DNA of 64,000 nucleotides from Paratinospora sagittata (lineage: Eukaryota; Streptophyta; Magnoliopsida; Ranunculales; Menispermaceae): assembly GCA_035771175.1 (NCBI GenBank), contig CM069608.1:24992519-25056518 (forward strand), written 5' to 3'. The notes beneath the pieces were generated by a model. That model did not search any database. It had not been told where the DNA came from and was given only the letters and a program-made list of their open reading frames with translations. The stretch's first letter is position 1; each line of letters begins with the position of its first letter. The position numbers and the translations under genes are program-made. This document shows, piece by piece, positions 22,406 to 34,092 of this stretch.

Positions 22406-23239
22406 CATTTGATCATTTTAAAGATAAAGGATGAAATTGTACCTTGATTCCAACCTTGGAATCGCAAGTGATGTACTATCATTTTAACTTGGTTTGTTTC
22501 ACCTAAAACAATCCAATAGATGATTAACAATGATTATAATGTTTGTTCTATACACTAGAACAATTACAATGAAGCTCACAATACATATTTCCAAATACAA
22601 CATATAAAAATTAAGCTCAAAATGAGAAAGAGAGACCTTACAATGTTTTTACCTTTCTTGCAACAGTTTTTGCACAAGAATGCATTTGATGAGGATTCAA
22701 ATGAAATCCAAAAAGTTTACTTTGAAAACCTTTTCAAAATCATCTCATTTGGTTTTCGAAATACTTAGCTCTAGGACATTAAAGAGTGAGGAATGGTATG
22801 ATGTTTCGAAACTTTTGATGCACTCACATTCTTTCATTCTCTATTTTTCTCTCTTTCTTTTCTCTCGATTTTCATGGTTGTGTTGCTCAACATGAGCAAA
22901 TTAAAGTGTGAAGCTCAAAACCTGAGAGTGTTCATCATTCTCAACACTCCGAGAAAATAGACCAACTTGCAAAAACATGCTTAGCTGTGGTTTTAAAATC
23001 AGTTGGCATCTTGGAAATGAGCACTTGCTGGTTTTATAGAAAATGAGCAGTTGCAGGTTAATTTGATTTCAAAAATTGTTTAATTCAAAATGTGTAAAAG
23101 CATGCTAGACAATAGGAATCAATCAAGTGTTAGTGTAGAATATTTCAATTAGGATAACCTGGCAATACTGTGAAATGAATAGAGAAATCGAGCAAGTGGA
23201 AGCATTCACGTTTTTCTCGTAAAAATGTCAATTTTTTTG

Positions 23240-23600
23240 TCTCCGCCAAAGATAGCACGCTATCGGCCTGTGCGTTATGCACGATATTGGCCTATAACGG
23301 GCTATTACGCTTGATATCTTGAAAAATCAAGAGTTTCATATTTTTAAAACTCATCGATAGCGCGTTATCATCCATGATAGCGCGCTATTGCCCTTTGTAC
23401 AGAAAAATGAAAATTTTGCAATAGCTCGATAGCTTGCTGTCATCCATGATAGCGTGCTATAGCCTATTTTCCAGAAAGTCGGTATTTGGCAATTGACTCG
23501 GTAGCGTGCTATCATCAATGATAGCGAGCTGTTGCCTTATGAAAATTTTGGCAATTAGCTGGATAGCAGGCTGTCATCCATGATAGCGCGTTATAGGTTC
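23240..23600. repeat. ATAGCGCGCTAT palindrome array in copia LTR
   Basis: GC-rich units of the form ATAGCGCGCTATCATCCATG recur six or more times in AT-rich surroundings, with a perfect 12-bp palindrome at 23377-23388. The array lies upstream of the TATA-like site in LTR orientation. Confidence 0.8.
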
Positions 23601-24325
23601 ATTATTTTGGAAAAATCAATCTTTTGACATACAAGAACCTTTCCATTGATTCAAAACATTTTGATATAGGATTAAACACTTTTGAATCATTCAAAACTCA
23701 ATAAAAACAAGATCGAAACCTTTTTTTTCTTTTTTTTTTCTTAAACTATTTTGACAAGATCATGCTAAAGATTAAGACATTTTCGAAAACTTGAAATCTT
23801 CGAACATGATTTTACAAACGACTAATGCATGATATTTAAGATGATGATTGAGCAAACTAAAGAAAGTAGGTTACGTTCTAATTCTAGACAAAAATTGGAC
23901 TCTCAAACTCTTGGTTCTTTTTTCCTCCAAGTTGTCCAACAAGCTTTGCATGTGGTTGATCATCTGCTTTGATCTTTTGCTTGAGGGACTTGAAGTACTT
24001 TGATCTTGTATTTGCTCTTCTCTATTGTAGGTGCTGAAATATACTTAGTTCAAATATTAGCACCAAATTACATATTGTTTGTTAGCATCAAAACACTTAG
24101 GAGAGTGCTAAGTGGAGACCCCCACTTGGGCCAACAACCATTAGCCTCAATGACTATTACACTAATAGATTTAGTCAACTAGAATGGATAAGGACTTGAA
24201 GGACCATGCTATTCACATCTTATATCTAAGTTATTTATTCATTTGTCATATGTTGCATCTTCATTGATCTTTTGAAAACATGGTAAATATTATTGATAAG
24301 TGTGTTCATTGATCTTCGTATATGT

Positions 24326-25849
24326 TGATAAGTTGAATTTTGGATAGTGTTTTACATGTGAATTTCATAGGTTTTTGGGTGCATTTAGTTAATTTTTAGA
24401 TATATTTGCATTAATTGTTCATATTTAGTGTTTTAGGTTCATTTAGATATTTTTACGAGTTTTATAAGTTGGATTTAGTGGTTTTCTTGAATAAAATGCA
24501 TTAGGCTAGCTTAGGAAAATAATAATGATTTTTAGGTATTTTTCCTAAAGTCAATTGCATCATTTACATAATAATATTGTCACATTTTGCGTGATAATAC
24601 ATATTTGCATTTAGAATTTTAATACTTGATTAGTTTAGATTGATTACTTGTATTTTTGTGTTTTATTTTGTAGGAGAATAAAGAGCTTTAAAGGGATGAA
24701 ATGAGGCATAAAAGAAGAAGAAAAAGTCTGAAGGTATTACACAACAAGTCCCATGGAGAAAAAGTGCAAAAAGAATAATGAAAATGCAAAAAAGAGTGCA
24801 TTTCACGCACTGAGCGCCGCGACGCTACATAAAAATTCAATTGCGAATTGGATGCGGTTTTTTTCTACTTCTTCTTGACTTAAAGGGCTATCATATGAGA
24901 GGGTTTGGAGTAACAAAAAAAACGGAGAGAGAGGATGGCTAGGGTTTGCAAAAGGGAGGAGAGAAAGGGAAGCAAGAAAGAAGAGGAGAAAGTTTAGAGG
25001 AGTTGCAGGTTTTGCAAGAGGAAGAAGAAGAAGATCTTCATGGTTTCATCTCTTAATTTCTATTTCTTAAGTTCTTGCAATGTTTCTTTTCCTTGTTCTT
25101 CATCTTTTCTATCTTGTATCCATGGATTCAATGTTGGGTTAATTGAATACTCTAGGGTTTTGATTGAACTATTTTGAATCTTAAGATTTGATTATCTTTT
25201 ATGTGTTGTTGAGAAATTTTCATGTTTATTTGCAATTTCCAACCCTTAATGCTTTCAAATCTTTGACCAATTTTTGAATGAACTTAGATATGATATCTAA
25301 CACTTGGAAAAGGGGATATTGAATCGGAGCAAGATAATTACAACCTAGGGAATTTGTATCGTGTTGGGAGACCTACAAAACCCTTTGAAACCGTTTTGAA
25401 TGAATCTAAGATCTTAGTTCATTCTTGTTTGATTGACCTATCACTTGGGAGAGGGGGTTGATAGTTTAAGGATAGATATTCAAGTTGACACTCGGGAGAG
25501 GGACTTGAATGATTAAGGATTCATGGTTTGTAAATCTTGGATTTAATTCAATAACACAATATTTATAGATCTTAAGAAACAACATAGTGATATCAAACCT
25601 ACGAACTTTTTATCCATTGATTTCTCTCCAATTTTTATTTCATCTTGTTTGTTTCTCTTAGATTTTGTTTAATTTGCATTTTATCATTTAATTCACTCCA
25701 CTTTGATCACCTAGATAAAACCTCTAATCATTGTAGTTTTGGGTATTTTTAATTGTGAAATTACCTTCCCTGTGGATACGATAACCCGACTCACATCGGA
25801 TATTATAACTTGATATTCGTGCGCTTGCAAATTTAAATTTACACCATCA
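24326..25849 (+). mobile_element. Solo LTR, family 3, target duplication TATGT
   Basis: 1524 bp, starting TGATAAGTTG and ending TTACACCATCA, flanked by TATGT at 24321-24325 and 25850-25854. Near its end is TTCCCTGTGGATACGATAAC, a phrase I associate with large Tat/Athila-type gypsy LTRs. A GAGCGCCGCGACGCT motif lies near 24812. No internal region is present, so it is a product of LTR-LTR recombination or a non-autonomous remnant. Confidence 0.75.
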
Positions 25850-26173
25850 TATGTCTTATCACTTATCATCAAAGATTTTCCTCTAAAATGTTTTTCTTTT
25901 GCACTTAATCAATAATATTTTTAGGAAAATAAATTTTAAAGATTTATATGCCTAGAGTTATAATTATATATCTTTTATGACACGTACTTCTTGAGGTTGT
26001 TAACTTTTGTGCTTAAACTTAATCACTAGGTGTACAACTAGTTGATTAACATGTCTACTTAGGTTAACATAATCATGTCTTAGGCATTTTGTGCTTATAG
26101 AAAAATATTCATATGCCTAGGAAAATGTGTGATAAGTATGCTATGCTTAAACTCGTATATCTATCATGCTTAT

Positions 26174-27455
26174 TGTCACACCCCTCCCGAATGCGCCTAA
26201 ACCGGCGGGACACTCACGGACGGGGCGCGAATGCATTATAACAATAACTGAGTTTGCAGAAACACGATTAAATACAACTTTGATTTCATTAATTTTAGAA
26301 TATGTTTGTACATGAAATAGTTAAGGGAACATCCGCCCAAAATCCACAACGAATAATACAAAGGGTACAAGAATGTGGGCCCGAAAACCTGCACCCAGTC
26401 CACCCTAATCTCCTGTGAAACATTGGATAGCAACGGGGTGAGCTACACACTCAGTGGGTAAAATAGTTCGTGAATATAACAACTAATAAAGCAAACTTCA
26501 TAGTCAAATATCATAAATACACATCAGAGCATCATAATCAATCCAACATGTATGTATGTATGACGCCGTCTCGTATTGGTTTCATGAGTGTACGTCGTCT
26601 GAGTTCACGTACAGATATATAGTGAATAGTGAGCATTGCTTCTAACTATTCTATGAATCATAAACCACGTACGTCCTTAGGTGGTGCTTATATATGATGT
26701 CAATGCATGAGCTGGTCCGGTCTTTACTTAACATTAGAAAGGACTTGGCAACGTCTGGTGATCCTTATCAGGGTCGGTATCACCACGTGCAAGGTTAGGA
26801 CATTCAGTATTACTTGTAAAAGCTGATAGCTTTCAAATAAGACCAACTAGATCAGTCTCCAATTGAGAGCTGAGACACGAGGTCTACTTAAAATACCAAT
26901 CGTCTAGAGCAACATGCTGCCCCCCATTCACTATTTAAAGTTACTGAGGACAAGACTGAGTCTGGTTGAGCCAGATTGACCACTAATCCAGCATAGCAAC
27001 AGTGTAATACATGAACTCCAAATATACAGGTATAAATATGACAAGTATAAACATTATACGCAATAATGCAATATAAATGAATAGTAGACACAATGATAAA
27101 TGAATGTAAACTTTCACAAAAGTTATAAGACATGCAAACCTATGTTTCGTTCCCCACCTTCAGATAAAAACTCCTTTCTCGAACTGGCACCTTCCCCCGA
27201 GCAAAACCCCGTTGCACCGTGAAGAGAGTCTCAAAAGAGAAGACAAAAACTCAAAATGAGTGAGAGAGAGAGAAGAAAAATCACAAGGAGAAGTGATTTT
27301 GGTGTGAGAAATGAGGAGGGGGGTTCCTTAAATAGGAAAAAGGGTGCCCGAAGGTTCAGGCATGTGCCAGAAGGTTCGGGCACCTTGCCCACACGTTCAC
27401 GCACCCTGCCCGAAGTTCAATTTTTTTATTTTTTATGCAAACTTAGGGTATTACA
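26174..27455 (-). mobile_element. Solo LTR, family 1, target duplication CTTAT
   Basis: 1282 bp, minus strand, TGTAATACCC start at 27455 and TGTGACA end at 26174, flanked by CTTAT at 26169-26173 and 27456-27460. Its U3 has diverged units (GCCCGAAGGTTCAGGC, about 27345-27420) upstream of a CCTATTTAAGG TATA-like site. It belongs to the same family as elements A, C and D. Confidence 0.9.
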
Positions 27456-27944
27456 CTTATCATCAACTAATGTTTGCAATATGAATGTTGCTTTTGAAAC
27501 ATATATATTCATATTTTGAGATTGGCTTTGATCACTTGTATGTCACTCATTTTTTTTTTATTATCAAAACTAAAATATAGTTAGGCTCTTCATTGTTTAA
27601 AACTCATATCTATGATGCCTAGTATAGTAACTTGATGCCATGCCATGCTTATATGGAAAATCAGTTTCAAGATTGATTGATTGCACTAAAACCATGCTTA
27701 TAACACACTTACATCGATCTTTCTTGTTTATATGAATTTTCATTGATTTTAAACTTTACACTAATATGAACCAATTGAAAATCCTTGCTTTCATGGATGT
27801 CTATAATTCTTGATTTATCCACAACATCAATATGAGTAATTGATAGCTAAGCCTCACTAGGATAAAATATTTTCTTGCTATGCTATCTTCCTTGAATTGT
27901 GATCCTGCCAGTGTCTATTTAAATGTCTCTCTTTTGTATGCATG

Positions 27945-30328
27945 TGTCGCGACCCCTTCCCGGGTGACGTCACGACCGGCACAATACCTCAGAGAATGTC
28001 ACAACCCGACAAACCTGAGGCACTGATAAGCCTATACTCGAAAAACATAATATGTATATGATCAGGATAGTTGAATTAAATACCGAGATCTGGTATCATC
28101 ATCCAGAATATGAGGTCATCGACCCAATCCACAAGATTCGACTATCCTTGCTATAAACATGGAACTTCAAAATATTCGTTTATTATTATTCCATCTAGCA
28201 TATACATATCAAACTTTTCTCACGAACTATATGTTATATATCATAGTATCTGTGATAATTATACACTAACAAAACAAAACACAAATATCTTCTACTATTT
28301 TCCTTATGTACAAATCAAAACTCACATCAACAAGAAGTAAGGCAAGCTACACCAACTCTAAGCCTTACCCTTTCCTTTACGATCTGATCCTGAAAAATAT
28401 AAGGGAAAATGGAATGAGCTCAACTAGCTCAGTGAATACTTTTCACAAAAATCTCCACATATGCACTTATGTAAAACATGTATGTTACTTGAAATAACAT
28501 TGGTAAATTGAAATGCATTAAGAAAATATATGATTCATGCTTCCAAATTAAAGATATAATTATGCATCATTTTCATAAAAGATATGTAGAAAAGCCTCAA
28601 CAGGAGGTCATATCAGGATAACATTGCCTACATTTCCCCCATTGCGCCATGGGTTCAAACCAACACGTTATCCAACTAATCCTTCTACCCTTACATTCCT
28701 TAGTGATTCGAAAAGTCCTTTTTACAAAATACCAATCCAAGTACTCCGTTGGCACTTTTCCCTAAAGAACAAGTAAATAGAAAGAAATCCAACGCCAAGG
28801 TATTTAATCCTAAATACCTAAGGCCATGTTAATGCATAAAATCCGTGCTCATGATCATAAATACAATGCACATATATAATATAATGCATATCATTCAATA
28901 ATTCAATTTCATATATATACAATGCTATACATGGAGAAGTAAGGTGAGAAATACTCACAAATCACAAAATTTTGCCTAAGTCCACAAGTTTTCACCAATA
29001 CTTCAATTGTGTTCACAAATCCTCATCCAAGTCATAAGCCACCCACTGCAAATTACACATTACACACATACAAATGAATGCTAGAAAAATGAATTTAATC
29101 ACTTGATTAATTTTCAGCACATGATCAAAGTATTCATTTGATCACCATGAACACAAAATTTCCATCTCTATAAGTTACTCAATTTAATCCCTAAGCAAGT
29201 TACCTATGCATTCTTCAAATGTTCTAACATTTCCAGCACTTAAATTTCAGCCAATTACCCATCAAATTGATCAAAACCTATCATTGAACAACTTACCAAT
29301 GTATTGCCATTGCCCAATTTTCTAAATTTCCAGCACTTGTTCAATTCATTAGTCATCAAATGAATCATCATCAACCAAGAATTTCAGAAATTTAGCATTC
29401 CAATTTCTGTCAAATATCAACCCATCACATCCATAATCAATTGCCAATCAATACACATAATAAAAGACCACAAATGGTCACTCAAATTGGGTTCCAAAAA
29501 CCCTGTTTTAACATGGCTGGAACACCATGTTCTACCCATAAAAATCAGTGTTTTTAATCATCAAAATGGTCACCAAATATTCAAGACTAAATTCCAGCAA
29601 ATAACTTTATCAAAATAGCAGAATTCAGTTATTAAAATCAGGTTTGAAATCTGTAAATTCAGCCATGAAAATTTCCCATTTTCATCACCAATTTAATCTC
29701 TGAAAATTAGTGTTTTAAACATCACCACACTCACCAATTGTCTAGTGATAAATTTCTAATGAGTGCAACCATTAACCATCATCAAAACACCACAACTTAC
29801 TTACTAGAAATCAGTGAAATGATCATCAAACACTCACTTTCTAGCTTCATTTCTAGCCATGGAAATCACTTGCATGTTACATATAATAGACAAGTTGAAG
29901 AGAGAAATTCATTAATGAAATTTTCAACTCAAAATCACCATTCTTTACCTGGTATTTTAGCCTTCAAGCACCCATTTCTTTCCTTGTCTTTCTTTCCTCT
30001 TCTCTTTGTTTTTTTTTTCCTTTAGAACATGCTCCAGCAAGTTCTTATCCTCACTTGCAGCAAGGTCAACAACACTTCCACTTAGTTGCCAACAAGCCAA
30101 CATGTGTCAAAATTAGCTGATTTCAACTTGCCACCACTTTCACCTAGTTGCCAACACACAAACAAATCAACAAGTGGCTAATCCATCATGCCAGCAAGCT
30201 AAAGAGGTGTTTGAAGGAGTTCATGGTGGCTGAATTTGGTGAAGACACCTAGTACATAGCATGCACAAACCACCTTATTTGTTTAATCTAGTCATTTCAT
30301 TATTTATTCCTTAAAGTGGGTTGTTACA
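27945..30328 (-). mobile_element. Solo LTR, family 2, target duplication GCATG
   Basis: 2384 bp, minus strand, starting TGTAACAACCC at 30328 and ending GGGGTCGCGACA at 27945, flanked by GCATG at 27940-27944 and 30329-30333. The end resembles that of element E's LTR, and the conserved CACTGAGC...GAGCTCA quasi-palindrome is at about 28411-28436. Confidence 0.88.
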
Positions 30329-30618
30329 GCATGATTCACATATACATGATTCAAGTATGCATGATACATGATTAATACCTTATAAATGCATAACTTTGAA
30401 TCCATGACTTAGGCTATGCTCATATTCGTACTCTTACATGCCTAATTTATTGAAAAGAAATTGTTCGTACACATGTTTATATATTTTCGGCATGCCTTTC
30501 CATTTATGCATGATATTGATGCAACATTTGCATCAAATGTTTTTAACATTGATCTCTAATTGATGCCTTACGCTTTTCAAATCATCTTTTGCATCTAATT
30601 TGAATCAAAATAGCTAGG

Positions 30619-32195
30619 TGTTACACGCAAACCCACAAGCGTACCACGTCAAGTTATAATATACTCCGATAAGATGTCGGGTATCGTCCTCAGGGATTAT
30701 TACTACAATAGCTATCACGTTTTAACCCTAATTTTATCTAGAAAATCAAATTTGAATGATTGAGTGATTAAAAGAAAAAACTAAAACAACTACGTATTAA
30801 ATTAACAATGTAATAAAAATCAAATAGGAAAATTAATGGTAGAATGGTCTAGAGGTTCGATGTCACCTCACTATCAACTATGCCTTTATATCTATTTTAT
30901 CATTAAATCAGTTCTTCGTTCATAAGTCGGAAATCCTAATGTTTCTAATTCCCTCTTTTGAATCAACAACTAGAGCATGTTATTGTCGCCTTGGATTTAC
31001 TCTTTCAATGAAAACCTAAGACAACAACAACTCATTAAGTTCTATGATTTCCACCTAACATCTTCAAAGGTTCTCGATCTCCTTGTGAGTCTCATGATTG
31101 CCTAGGTTATATTTTCCAAATTCCAACCCAAGGTACCCTCTTTTGAAGCATCTACCTCAAGTCTATGATCATCTAATCCGTGATCAATGGATCAAAAGCA
31201 TTACGCCCAGAGAAATATAAATAAACGATAAAAGCTTTATTAACAATAATTAAACCATAAAACTAGACATAGTATTAAGCTTGGATCAATCTACACCTCT
31301 ATAAAGAGGCTTTAGTTCATGACTAAAGACATAAAAACATTAAACAATGGTTTGAACATGAATAAGAATAATGGAAAACAAACTAGAATGTTGTAGAGAT
31401 TGTGAATTGTCTTCAATGTAGATCTTCATCTCCACTTCGCTCCAGCCGTAATCCTCTTATTCTCCACTCTATCATGATTTAGAAACCCAAAATAATGGTA
31501 TATATAGTGCCACAAGTCCATAGAAAGTCGTCCAAGAGAAGTCCAAGTCGAATTAGGAAAGTTTGCAACAAAATTAGAAAGTTTCTATTTTGAATCACAC
31601 ATCAGCTTTCTTCCTTGCCATTTTTCTCCTTATTTCCCACCCCAAATAAACCTAAAATTCCCTCCATTTTGTAGTATTTCAAGTAAGGAATCCATAGAAA
31701 CAATCCACGTTCAATTCAGAGTTAAATTGAGAAAGTTATGGTGAAAACAAATAAGTCGCGCAAAATAGCAACTTTCTATTCGCACGAGCGCTGAAGCGCC
31801 GAGAGAGCTATTTTTTTTTGCATTTCTTTACTGGGGTGTGGAGCTGAAGCACCCAGAGTGTTGCTTTTGCACGTTTTCTTCCGTTTTCGCCTATCTTTTG
31901 CACCTTTTCGCACATATATCTTCATTCCAACTTCTTGTGTCTTGTTCTCATCATCCAAATCCATGTTTAACACATCTAAACACCTACAAAACAATGCAAA
32001 ACAAGTAATTAACACACTCAAAACATAAATTGATCCAACATATAAACTAACAAACCGAAATAATGCATAAAAACCAATTTATTCCTAAACTAACAAATGC
32101 ATAAAAACTAACATAAACACACTAAACTAATGCATAAATCATCCTAAAACACACCTAAAACTTTCTCTAAAACCTATCTAAATATGCAACTATCA
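30619..32195 (-). mobile_element. Solo LTR, family 3, target duplication CTAGG
   Basis: 1577 bp, minus strand, TGATAGTTGC start at 32195 and GCGTGTAACA end at 30619, flanked by CTAGG at 30614-30618 and 32196-32200. It is related to the plus-oriented copy at 24326, sharing the end phrase (TGAGGACGATACCCGACAT) and a GC-rich GAGCGCTGAAGCGCC region (about 31780-31860). Confidence 0.82.
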
Positions 32196-32945
32196 CTAGG
32201 CAATGCATTAATCTTGAAATCTTTGCCTATGCTATATTTTTGTTATATGCCCATGCATAAGCATATTTGATATAAATGATAAAGCATATATCATCTTAGG
32301 CCCTGCGTATAATTGATCATGCTTATGCCTATCATCTTCAGATGAATTTGCCTAGGCTCAAACTCCTTGTGAATCAAATTTATTTTGGCAAATCTCATTC
32401 TGATTCTTACTTGTCTAGATGCTTCTTATAGATTTTATCATGTATATGCATGTACATGTACATCTCATTGGCTATGCTTTGCATTTGTTCTAAATCTTAT
32501 CTCGCTAGCCCTTGTATATTTTTGAGCTGAATTTTTCCAATACTTATCATGTTTACATTTTTCCATGTGCTTCAAATTCTTGATTCTCATGATTTGTCTT
32601 GTGATATGACATCATCTATGTATTCATGTGTGCTTCATCTTGATTATGTATCATGAATCCTCTTCAATATTGAATGCATAGACTTAGGGGGAGTCTTCAT
32701 CTTTTTTAGAAATGGGGAGCTCTTGTGTTTTGATGCTATGTCCTAGGTATTTCTTCATGAGAATTTAGAAAATTCTAGGATCCTTTTTTATGATATCAAA
32801 AGGGAGAGAATTATTGGAATCTTGGTAAACAATCCGGATTTGTTTTAAAACATGTCATAGTATGTGTGCTTTTCATATCCTAAGAATCATGCTATGAATA
32901 CTATTTGATTGTTTGTTTATCAAGTTTATATTGTTTGTCATCATC

Positions 32946-32958
32946 AAAAAGGGGGAGA
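32946..32958 (+). other. Polypurine tract before copia LTR
   Basis: AAAAAGGGGGAGA lies directly before TGTTGACC. This shows that the following LTR is a 3' LTR in plus orientation. Confidence 0.75.
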
Positions 32959-32959
32959 T

Positions 32960-34092
32960 TGTTGACCTAAGTGGTTTTCCACTTAGTATTCTCCTAAGTG
33001 TTTTGATGCTAACAAACAATATAATCACAGTACTAATATCTTTGAGTGAGTTGTTTCAGTACTAACTACCTATATCAGATGGATTCAACTATCAGGTCAA
33101 AACGTGTGGGTGGACCAATAAAACGCAAAGATTCAAGAGCTTCAAGTCTATAATCTTTTGTCAAGAATCTTAGTGCTGTAGAGTAATCTTTACTTATTTT
33201 AACCACAGTATAATTTGCATCTTCTAAAAATCATGCATACATTATTATCTCTCATGCATATAGGTTATCAGATATTCACGCACGTATACTTTTATCATAT
33301 TGATCATGCATCCACGTATATTATCATGTTTATCATGCAATCATATAGTTCAGGTTGATTTTCATGCATATCTATATCATTGTAAATCGCATATATTACC
33401 AACTTTGCATGGATTTCATCGGTTTACGTGTATTGTATCGAATGCCTTGATCATCTAGTTCTTATTTGTATTAATCAATTGTTCATGTATAAAATGTTTT
33501 CAAAGTTTGTCTATGTATTTGAATACGTCTTAAACTTGTTTTGATCAAAAAATCATGTTTCTGTCAATTTAATCTTGAAGGAACGCGCTCTTGTGTTTCC
33601 GTTCGAAACCCAATTTTTTTAATCAAGGTTTAAGGAACGCGCTCCTCTTACTAGGAATGCGCTCCTACAAAAATAAGGGCAAAATAGGAATTTTGATAGA
33701 AACACTGGTTCTTAATGAAAAACCTCGCTCCTATGCCCAACGGACAAATGAAGGAACACACTCCTGCATTGGAAGGAAATCTGATATTTTTTAGATTTCA
33801 AACCAAAAACGCGCCCCTCTCTCTAGGAACGCGTTCCTATGTCTCGGACTAGTATTTTTCTATAAATACCACACTTTGCTCATTTGAGAGCAACTTTTGC
33901 AAAAACCTAGAACTTGTGTTGATTTTCATACTTTCATTCTTCAAAGTTTTAAACAAGTTATTGAGTGCTTTAATCATCTTTTAATAGCAAAAGTTCACCT
34001 ACATTTGAATCTTTGATTTAATCTTTCGCCTCCTCTTTCAAAACTCTTTGAGAAACTTGTGAGTTTCTCTTGAGCATAGATCAAGTTGTTCT
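32960..34092 (+). mobile_element. Copia 3' LTR (Sirevirus-like), cut by element E
   Basis: Starts TGTTGACCTAAGTGG, has a GC-rich palindrome array, then TATA box CTATAAATA (33860-33868) and a leader rich in T and C. It ends where the chromovirus LTR begins at 34093. The remainder of this LTR is not found with certainty on the other side of the nested elements. Confidence 0.65.
33577..33838 (+). repeat. GGAACGCGCTCCT palindrome array upstream of the TATA box
   Basis: Five to six GC-rich units such as AAGGAACGCGCTCCT, AGGAATGCGCTCCT and GGAACACACTCCT, ending with a perfect 14-bp palindrome AGGAACGCGTTCCT at 33825-33838. The array ends about 20 bases before the TATA box. Confidence 0.8.

Larger units (their letters stand above)
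22020..24136 (-). mobile_element. Sirevirus-like copia LTR
   Basis: The minus strand starts TGTTGGCCCAAGTGGGGG (24136), close to the LTR start at 32960 (TGTTGACCTAAGTGG). It ends ...TTCACCTCCCCTCTTGGGTG then ACCCAACA at 22020, a type of end I associate with Sirevirus-type copia LTRs. The next three bases ATT fit the start of ATTGGTATCAGAG; element A lies directly there. A TATA box (CTATAAAACC) lies at about 23030-23042. Confidence 0.6.
24137..32944 (+). other. 3' noncoding region of a plus-strand copia element, interrupted by four solo LTRs
   Basis: The pieces 24137-24320, 25855-26173, 27461-27944, 30334-30618 and 32201-32944 rejoin cleanly across the solo LTR target duplications and run into the polypurine tract and LTR at 32946. 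They have no open frame but many copies of ATGCTTATGCC-, TATCATGC- and CATGATT-like phrases. Sirevirus-type elements can have long 3' noncoding regions, so this is my reading; the pol part is not in the window. Confidence 0.5.

Noticed and set aside
22015..24141. Target duplication for the copia LTR at 22020-24136
   Set aside because: Flanks CAAAT and ACCAT do not match; the left side is occupied by element A.
24137..32944. Envelope-like gene in the 3' part of the Sirevirus-like copia element
   Set aside because: After removing the solo LTRs no frame longer than a few dozen codons remains.
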